From positions 1-36,818 of the forward strand of contig CAYJNS010000003.1 in NCBI GenBank assembly GCA_964371745.1: DNA of 36,818 nucleotides, written 5' to 3'. The stretch is from CAKOSP01 sp964371745. GTDB taxonomy: Bacteria; Bacillota_I; Bacilli_A; RF39; UBA660. Made by a program: the position numbers and the translations under genes. Positions 32,607 through 36,818 of the stretch are shown in pieces (within the stretch, counting starts at the first letter, position 1; every line of letters begins with the position of its first letter). The notes under the pieces are model-generated. The model had not been told where the DNA came from. It saw nothing but the letters and a program-made list of their open reading frames with translations, and searched no databases.

Positions 32607-32635
32607 TTGATATTTAAAAAAATATTAGGTATAAT
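32607..32635 (+). promoter_or_regulatory. Strong promoter of the pilin genes
   Basis: TTGATA (32607-32612), 17 bp and a perfect TATAAT (32630-32635), with a 30-base leader holding AAAGGAGG. It allows more pilin than machine components to be made. Confidence 0.85.
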
Positions 32636-32665
32636 AAGTATATAAAATAAAGGAGGAATTTTAAA

Positions 32666-32938
32666 ATGAAAGAAGCAACGGGAGAATTAAATATGACAGT
32701 TATTACTGTTGTAGCAATAGCAGCAGTAGCAGCATTAGTATATGCGTTCGTTTGGCCAGCTATTGAAGATTCAATTAGAAAAAACACAATTTGCTCAGGT
32801 GGTAATGGTACAGTAGTAGATGGAGAAAAGGCAGTATGTACAAGTTTAGCTGATGGTCAAGTACAATGTAATCATCCTGATATTGATGCTAATGAACCAT
32901 TTACTTGTGATAATGTAGCTAATAGTTCAACTCCTTAA
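32666..32938 (+). CDS. Flp-like small pilin 1, four cysteines
   Basis: A 90-residue pilin-like protein. It starts MKEATGELN, directly followed by a hydrophobic helix (MTVITVVAIAAVAALVYAFVWP, about 10-31), with a short hydrophilic tail of about 58 residues carrying four cysteines. The G-E-L-N junction resembles a minimal prepilin site with Gly at -1, but the usual Glu+5 is absent, so processing is uncertain. It has the strongest ribosome site and promoter of the locus, fitting the major subunit. The next gene is a close relative with the same first residues. Confidence 0.85.
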   Translation: MKEATGELNMTVITVVAIAAVAALVYAFVWPAIEDSIRKNTICSGGNGTVVDGEKAVCTSLADGQVQCNHPDIDANEPFTCDNVANSSTP

Positions 32939-32947
32939 GGATAATAT

Positions 32948-33178
32948 ATGAAAGAGGCTGTAGGAGAATTAAATACTACTGTAATAATCGTAGTCATAGT
33001 GGGGACATTAGCGGCCTTTTTTTTCTTAGTAATTTGGCCGGCAATAAATAATGATTTTAATAGAAATTCAAATTGTTCTGATGCTATATGTCCGCCTTGT
33101 GAGTCACCACAAGGATGTACTGTAGTTATGTGTACATTAGATGGTGGCAGTACAATAGAATGTCCATATAAGGGGTGA
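32948..33178 (+). CDS. Flp-like small pilin 2, six cysteines
   Basis: A 76-residue paralogue of the preceding pilin. It has MKEAVGELN, a membrane helix at about 10-31 ending in VIWPAI, and a short tail with six cysteines in about 40 residues (NCSDAICPPCESPQGC...). So many cysteines are unusual for Flp pilins and suggest disulfide cross-linking outside the cell. The gap to pilin 1 is 9 bases. It could be a minor or alternative subunit. Confidence 0.83.
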   Translation: MKEAVGELNTTVIIVVIVGTLAAFFFLVIWPAINNDFNRNSNCSDAICPPCESPQGCTVVMCTLDGGSTIECPYKG

Positions 33179-33186
33179 TTTAGTTA

Positions 33187-33699
33187 ATGAAAGAATCAGT
33201 AAGTAGTGCGTTTTTATTTAATATAGTAGTGCTTTTTATATTACTATTTACAGGTATAATGAGTTTAACAATTAATAGAACAAGAGCATATACTGTTAAA
33301 GATAATATTATAAATGCAATAGAAAGAAGCGATGGGAATTTAGATTTAACTATTCCTTTAGGAAGTAACTCTGATATTGTAAATGCTATGGCAGATGATT
33401 CTTATAGGGCAACAGGTAATTGTGAAGAATTTAATAGTCAGGATAGTGATAATACATATAGTGAATTTGATAGAGATAATACATATAGTGGATTTGATAG
33501 AGATGGAAAAGGACCACTTACTTTTAATAATGAAAACTCTTCTATCTGTATTAAAAAAATAAATTCCGGTATTAACAATGGCTGTTATTATAATATTATT
33601 TTATTTTATAAATTAGACTTACCAATATTAAGAAATGTTTTTGAATTTTCAGTAACTGGAGAAACCAAAGTATTACCAGGGTGTGGTGATAATTCATGA
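33187..33699 (+). CDS. TadE-like pseudopilin 1
   Basis: A 170-residue protein with a short MKESVSS start, a membrane helix at about 8-27 and an extracellular domain ending LFYKLDLPILRNVFEFSVTGETKVL. The same ending is in the next protein (LFYKFNLPVIGEILTFPITGETKDI), so the two are paralogues. A central DNTYSxFDR unit is repeated twice. Two to four cysteines could form disulfides. The stop overlaps the next ATG (ATGA). The TadE/TadF-like role is inferred from size, topology and place. Confidence 0.78.
   Translation: MKESVSSAFLFNIVVLFILLFTGIMSLTINRTRAYTVKDNIINAIERSDGNLDLTIPLGSNSDIVNAMADDSYRATGNCEEFNSQDSDNTYSEFDRDNTYSGFDRDGKGPLTFNNENSSICIKKINSGINNGCYYNIILFYKLDLPILRNVFEFSVTGETKVLPGCGDNS
33448..33501 (+). 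repeat. 27-bp in-frame tandem duplication
   Basis: Two 27-bp copies (33448-33474 and 33475-33501) differ by one base and encode DNTYSEFDR and DNTYSGFDR in pseudopilin 1. The near identity marks a recent duplication. Confidence 0.9.
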
Positions 33700-34154
33700 A
33701 TAATTCAATAGGTACCACTTGGGTAATGGGCTTAATGGTAACTTTTATATTTTTATTTTCTGCGTTTTTAATACTTGCAATTAATTATTCTGATGTTTTT
33801 AGACTGAGAAATGAAACTCTCACAATTTTAGAAAAATATGAAGGTTATACTGGTCAATCGAGATTAATTATAGATAATTTATTACAAACTAATGCTTATA
33901 AAACAAAAAGTGATTGTGAAGAAACTGAATATGGTGTAACTTTATTAGACGGAACTAGTGGTAGTATAGGTGCAGAAGATGCATTTTATTGTATAAGAAG
34001 AATAGATGATAATAAGGCACATGAATATTATGAAATTAAACTTTTTTATAAATTCAATTTACCGGTTATTGGAGAAATATTAACATTTCCAATTACTGGA
34101 GAAACCAAAGATATAACATTTTATGATTCTTTGGAAAATGATTATATAGAATAG
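33696..34154 (+). CDS. TadE-like pseudopilin 2
   Basis: A 152-residue paralogue of pseudopilin 1, coupled to it by ATGA. It has a short MNNSIGTT start, a membrane helix at about 9-29 and an extracellular domain with two cysteines (SDCEE and FYCIRR). The shared C-terminal pattern is LFYK-x-NLP...FPITGETK. In Tad systems two TadE/TadF proteins of this kind are usual and form a priming or tip complex; that role is inferred here. The TadZ-like gene follows after 11 bases with AGGAGG. Confidence 0.78.
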   Translation: MNNSIGTTWVMGLMVTFIFLFSAFLILAINYSDVFRLRNETLTILEKYEGYTGQSRLIIDNLLQTNAYKTKSDCEETEYGVTLLDGTSGSIGAEDAFYCIRRIDDNKAHEYYEIKLFYKFNLPVIGEILTFPITGETKDITFYDSLENDYIE

Positions 34155-34165
34155 GAGGTAAAAAT

Positions 34166-35182
34166 ATGAACGTAATAATATCAAATAAATATCAAACACT
34201 TTTAGCAACTCTGGATATAGATGTTATAAAAGTAATTAATGGAGTGTTTACTTCAGAAGATATAATTAATCAATTTAGTAATTTTTTCTATAATAAAATG
34301 ATTATAGATATAACTGCAATTGGAGATTATCAAAATATTAATGTTATTAGAAATTTAACTATGAATTTAGATATGAGCAAGGTTATATTTTTACTAGATG
34401 ATTCAGTTGAAGTCAATGCACCTAAATATTTATCGCAATTAGTTTCAATGGGTATATATAACTTTACTAGTAAACCTGATATAGTAAAGTTTTTGATTGA
34501 TAATCCAAATCAATATAAGGATGTTGCAAATTATCAACAATTATCTACTGAAGGATCAACAGATGCTCCAGCTCCAGCTCCGAATAATATATTTAATTCA
34601 AATGCTGCACAACCACAACAAAAAATGGTACAGCAAAGAATTATAGGTCTTAAAAATGTAACAGATCATTCAGGATCTACAACTTTAGCCTATATTATGA
34701 GTAAACATTTAAGTAAATTATATAAAGTAAAAACAGTAGAAGTAGATTCATATGATTTTACTAATTTAAATGATAAAACGTTGGAAAGTATAGCTTCTAA
34801 TACGTTATCGAATTATATTACATCTAATATAGATAGTGAAATTATTATAGTTGATTTAAATAAATATGAAGGGGAAGGTATATGCTCTGAAATATTATAT
34901 TTAATTGAACCGGGTATGATTAAATTAAATAAATTAATTAAACAAGACGAAAAAATATTTGATAAATTAAAGGGTAAAAAAATTATTCTTAATAGAAGTG
35001 TATTAACCGCTAAAGATGTATCAGATTTTGAAAAAGAAAGTGGTAGTAAAATATACTTTAATCTACCAAATTTAGATGATAAACTTGAGCATGATAAAAC
35101 TGTAGTTGGATTTTTAATTGCACTAGGTTTTGCTAGATTTAGTGAAAATGATAATAAAGGCGGCTTATTTAACATGTTTTAA
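34166..35182 (+). CDS. tadZ: TadZ/CpaE-like protein with degenerate P-loop
   Basis: A 338-residue protein laid out like TadZ/CpaE, the MinD-related factor that places the Tad machine in the cell. An N-terminal receiver-like domain (about 1-115) is followed by a Pro/Ala/Gln linker (about 128-156, APAPAPNN). The ParA/MinD-like domain then starts RIIGLKNVTDHSGSTTLAYI, where KNVTDHSGSTT stands in place of KGGxGKTT. The P-loop lysines and glycines are largely lost, so ATP binding is doubtful. EIIIVDLNKYEG (about 226-237) corresponds to the Walker B strand. Degenerate P-loops are known among TadZ proteins. Its place within the locus supports the assignment. Confidence 0.78.
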   Translation: MNVIISNKYQTLLATLDIDVIKVINGVFTSEDIINQFSNFFYNKMIIDITAIGDYQNINVIRNLTMNLDMSKVIFLLDDSVEVNAPKYLSQLVSMGIYNFTSKPDIVKFLIDNPNQYKDVANYQQLSTEGSTDAPAPAPNNIFNSNAAQPQQKMVQQRIIGLKNVTDHSGSTTLAYIMSKHLSKLYKVKTVEVDSYDFTNLNDKTLESIASNTLSNYITSNIDSEIIIVDLNKYEGEGICSEILYLIEPGMIKLNKLIKQDEKIFDKLKGKKIILNRSVLTAKDVSDFEKESGSKIYFNLPNLDDKLEHDKTVVGFLIALGFARFSENDNKGGLFNMF

Positions 35183-35199
35183 TGTAAAGTATTTACATT
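35181..35199 (+). other. Short hairpin after tadZ
   Basis: AATGTAAA/TTTACATT with a GTA loop, starting at the tadZ stop codon. There is no T tract, so it may be an RNA 3' stabiliser, attenuator or operator for the promoter that follows. Confidence 0.45.
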
Positions 35200-35203
35200 A
35201 TAG

Positions 35204-35232
35204 TTGACTAAAGTCTAAAAGTTAGATAGAAT
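35204..35232 (+). promoter_or_regulatory. Promoter of the VirB2-like gene
   Basis: TTGACT (35204-35209), 17 bp and TAGAAT (35227-35232), 26 bases before the start. The same two hexamers and spacing occur on the minus strand at 36107-36135. Confidence 0.75.
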
Positions 35233-35258
35233 ATATATAGAAAGAGGAGTGATTTTTA

Positions 35259-35618
35259 ATGATTGCAAATTTAGGTTTTTGTAGTTCTACAGTAGAAGTT
35301 TGGGATTTTATTGGAACATTTATTACAGTACTTAAAATTGTTATACCAATAATTATAATAATTATGGGGGCAATTGATTTAGGAAAGGCTGTAATAGCAA
35401 CTAAAGAAGATGAAATTAAAAAAGCATCAACGTCTTTATTTAAAAGACTTATTGCTGGATTAATAATATTCTTTATACCAACTATTGTTAATGCTGTATT
35501 TGGTCTTGTTAGTTCATTTTCAGAAGTAGAAAGTGATTACCAAGTATGTTTTGATTGTATAGCTGGTAATAGTGATGGTTGCGTGGCAACTGATGATGAG
35601 TCAGATGATGAAGAATAA
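35259..35618 (+). CDS. VirB2/TrbC-like two-helix membrane protein
   Basis: A 119-residue protein with two membrane helices (about 19-41 and 64-87) joined by a charged loop (ATKEDEIKKASTSLFKR). This is the pattern of VirB2/TrbC pilins and of related small subunits in monoderm systems. The C-terminal tail is outside, acidic, and has three cysteines (VCFDCIAG, DGCVATD). The N-terminus has one more cysteine (FCSS) and no clear signal peptide. It has its own promoter and terminator, yet directly follows tadZ. A link to the Tad machine is by position; the family call is by topology and composition. Confidence 0.72.
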   Translation: MIANLGFCSSTVEVWDFIGTFITVLKIVIPIIIIIMGAIDLGKAVIATKEDEIKKASTSLFKRLIAGLIIFFIPTIVNAVFGLVSSFSEVESDYQVCFDCIAGNSDGCVATDDESDDEE

Positions 35619-35641
35619 CTGTTTTTAACAGTTTTTTTTTA
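35617..35641 (+). terminator. Terminator of the surface locus
   Basis: AACTGTT/AACAGTT (35617-35623 with 35627-35633), loop TTT, then a T tract. Confidence 0.88.
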
Positions 35642-35677
35642 CAATAAAAAACAACAATTTCTTAATTAATTGTTGTT
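35641..35677 (-). terminator. Terminator of the minus-strand membrane protein gene
   Basis: AACAACAATT/AATTGTTGTT (35650-35659 with 35668-35677). The A-run at 35645-35650 is the T tract on the minus strand. It covers the gene's stop codon. Confidence 0.8.
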
Positions 35678-36075
35678 ATTAAAAATTCATTGTTATTATT
35701 ACAATCTAATTGAACTCTTAAACTATAATCGTTATCATTTACTTTTGTTATTTTAGCATAACTATTATTTAAATTACAATTATCTTCATTGTAAGTAAAT
35801 TCTTTTAATATCTCTTTATTTAATATCTCGCTTAATGAAATAGTATCTTCTCCATTAAGAACGTTAGGTTTATCAACTTTATAATGTGTAATTACAGCTA
35901 ATTTAAAGTTATCTAGATTAGTGTTAAATTCTTTTTCTTCATCACTTATTGGTGCATTAGCTTTAGTGGTAAATGTAAATAATAAAACAGCAATTATAAT
36001 AGCAAAAATACAAATAGCAATCTTAATAATTGTTGTATTAACTGGTTTATTATCTTTAGGTACATCTTCATACAT
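35662..36075 (-). CDS. Single-pass membrane protein of unknown function
   Basis: A 137-residue protein with a 15-residue cytoplasmic start, one membrane helix (about 17-37) and an extracellular domain of about 100 residues. That domain has two cysteines (EDNCNLNN and QLDCNNNN) that could pair. AGGAGGCG precedes the start. It is monocistronic and convergent with the surface locus. The topology resembles the pseudopilin-like proteins of the neighbouring locus, but with a longer cytoplasmic end and no shared motif, so no role is assigned. Confidence 0.75.
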   Translation of the reverse strand: MYEDVPKDNKPVNTTIIKIAICIFAIIIAVLLFTFTTKANAPISDEEKEFNTNLDNFKLAVITHYKVDKPNVLNGEDTISLSEILNKEILKEFTYNEDNCNLNNSYAKITKVNDNDYSLRVQLDCNNNNEFLITTIN

Positions 36076-36106
36076 ATTAGCGCCTCCTTAATAATTTATG
36101 AATAAT

Positions 36107-36135
36107 ATTCTAACACAATTATTTATTAAAGTCAA
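36107..36135 (-). promoter_or_regulatory. Promoter of the minus-strand membrane protein gene
   Basis: On the minus strand: TTGACT, 17 bp, TAGAAT (plus-strand 36130-36135 and 36107-36112). These are the same hexamers as in the VirB2-like promoter. Confidence 0.75.
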
Positions 36136-36169
36136 TATAAAGTGATAAGTTTGATACTAGAAAAAACAA

Positions 36170-36198
36170 TTGATATTTTTCTATAATTATGATAAATT
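36170..36198 (+). promoter_or_regulatory. Promoter of the ABC transporter gene
   Basis: TTGATA (36170-36175), 17 bp and TAAATT (36193-36198), 18 bases before the start. Confidence 0.55.
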
Positions 36199-36216
36199 TA
36201 TATAAAGGAGATATAT

Positions 36217-36818
36217 ATGACATTAATAATAGATAACTTAAATAAAAGTTATGGTAATAAAAAAGTAGTAAAAGATTTAAATTTAGTTATAGATAAACCT
36301 TGTGTATATGGTTTACTTGGAACAAATGGAGCTGGTAAAACAACTACAATAAGAATGATTTTAGGAATATTAAAAAAAGAAAGTGGAAATGTTTTTTGGA
36401 AAGATAAAGAAGTAGACAGAAAAAAAGTGAACTTTGGTTATTTACCAGAAGAAAGAGGTTTATATCCCAAAACTAAGATTTATGATCAAATAGTTTATTT
36501 TGCTAAGTTAAAAGGCATGAAAATAGATGATATAAATAAAAAGTTAGATTACTGGTTAAAAAAATTAAAGATTGAAGAGTATAAATATATGAAACCGGAA
36601 GCTTTGTCTAAAGGTAATCAGCAAAAAGTTCAATTTTTAATATCTGTTCTTCATGATCCAGAGTTAATTGTACTTGATGAGCCATTTAGTGGACTTGATC
36701 CAGTTAATACAGAACTTCTTAAAAATATAATTGAAAAATTAGTAAAGAAAAAAAAATATATTATAATGTCTAGTCACCAAATGTCTACAATTGAAGAGTT
36801 TGCTAGTGAAGTATTAAT
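36217..36818 (+). CDS. ABC transporter ATP-binding protein, NatA/ABC-2 type (cut by window end)
   Basis: The first 200 codons of an ABC ATPase; the frame is open to the window edge. Walker A is GTNGAGKT (35-42), the signature LSKGNQQ (130-136), Walker B LIVLDEP (150-156), the D-loop SGLD (158-161) and the H-loop His187 in SSH. YLPEERGLYPK and the KGNQQK form of the signature are typical of the NatA/YhaQ group, which usually pairs with an ABC-2 permease for sodium or drug export. The permease, if present, lies beyond the window. AAAGGAG is 6 nt before the ATG. Confidence 0.92.
   Translation, partial: MTLIIDNLNKSYGNKKVVKDLNLVIDKPCVYGLLGTNGAGKTTTIRMILGILKKESGNVFWKDKEVDRKKVNFGYLPEERGLYPKTKIYDQIVYFAKLKGMKIDDINKKLDYWLKKLKIEEYKYMKPEALSKGNQQKVQFLISVLHDPELIVLDEPFSGLDPVNTELLKNIIEKLVKKKKYIIMSSHQMSTIEEFASEVL

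Noticed and set aside
20848..33699. UGA read as tryptophan (Mycoplasma-type code), suggested by the extreme AT content
   Set aside because: Several well-supported genes end at TGA with ATGA coupling to the next gene, and tryptophan is encoded by TGG throughout.

Overview
The window is about 36.8 kb of very AT-rich chromosome. It looks like a monoderm low-GC bacterium of the Bacillota, class Bacilli or a close relative. Evidence: the helicase-loading pair DnaB/DnaI, RNase Y, RNase J, YlxM beside FtsY, a T-box leader before aspS, strong AGGAGG-type ribosome binding sites and TTGACA-17-TATAAT promoters. UGA is used as a stop (for example at 20848-20850, 25679-25681 and 33697-33699), so this is not a Mycoplasma-type code. 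A DD-carboxypeptidase implies a peptidoglycan wall. A placement such as the uncultured gut Bacilli (RF39-like) is inference. I saw no insertion sequence, prophage or CRISPR array.

Positions 1-19,990 are a housekeeping region of short operons. In order they hold: the 3' half of a tRNA-Leu, an HTH protein, a T-box with aspS, a tandem pair of 201-residue paralogues, dnaB-dnaI, two small membrane proteins, recA, rny with an NlpC/P60-like gene, rnj (minus), ASCH-ftsY-ylxM and a micro-ORF, a Tam41-like CDP-diacylglycerol synthase (minus), a D-Ala-D-Ala carboxypeptidase, argS, a Cse60-like small protein, a Met-rich protein (minus) and trmB. Intergenic space is very tight. Several promoters are embedded in the preceding gene or its terminator.

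Positions 20,040-35,640 are a surface and secretion locus. It opens with two copies of a two-gene module: a type I membrane protein (signal peptide, conserved cysteines, C-terminal anchor), translationally coupled through ATGA to a giant secreted cysteine-containing protein (1334 and 951 aa). Both giants end in the same residues, IGGPSWK, and have neither LPXTG nor a C-terminal anchor. Thirteen bases after the second giant begins a Tad/Flp-pilus-like machine: a pilin-like protein, a CpaB-like SAF protein, a TadA/CpaF ATPase, TadB and TadC. A strong promoter follows, then two tiny cysteine-rich pilins (MKEAxGELN start), two paralogous TadE-like pseudopilins, a TadZ/CpaE-like protein with an eroded P-loop, and a VirB2/TrbC-like two-helix protein. 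No prepilin peptidase or secretin is in the window. I infer one system in which a Tad-type machine builds a disulfide-rich pilus or pseudopilus that works with the giant proteins. It is the best candidate here for an undescribed system.

Positions 35,640-36,818 hold a small membrane protein on the minus strand and the start of a NatA-type ABC transporter ATPase gene cut by the window end.
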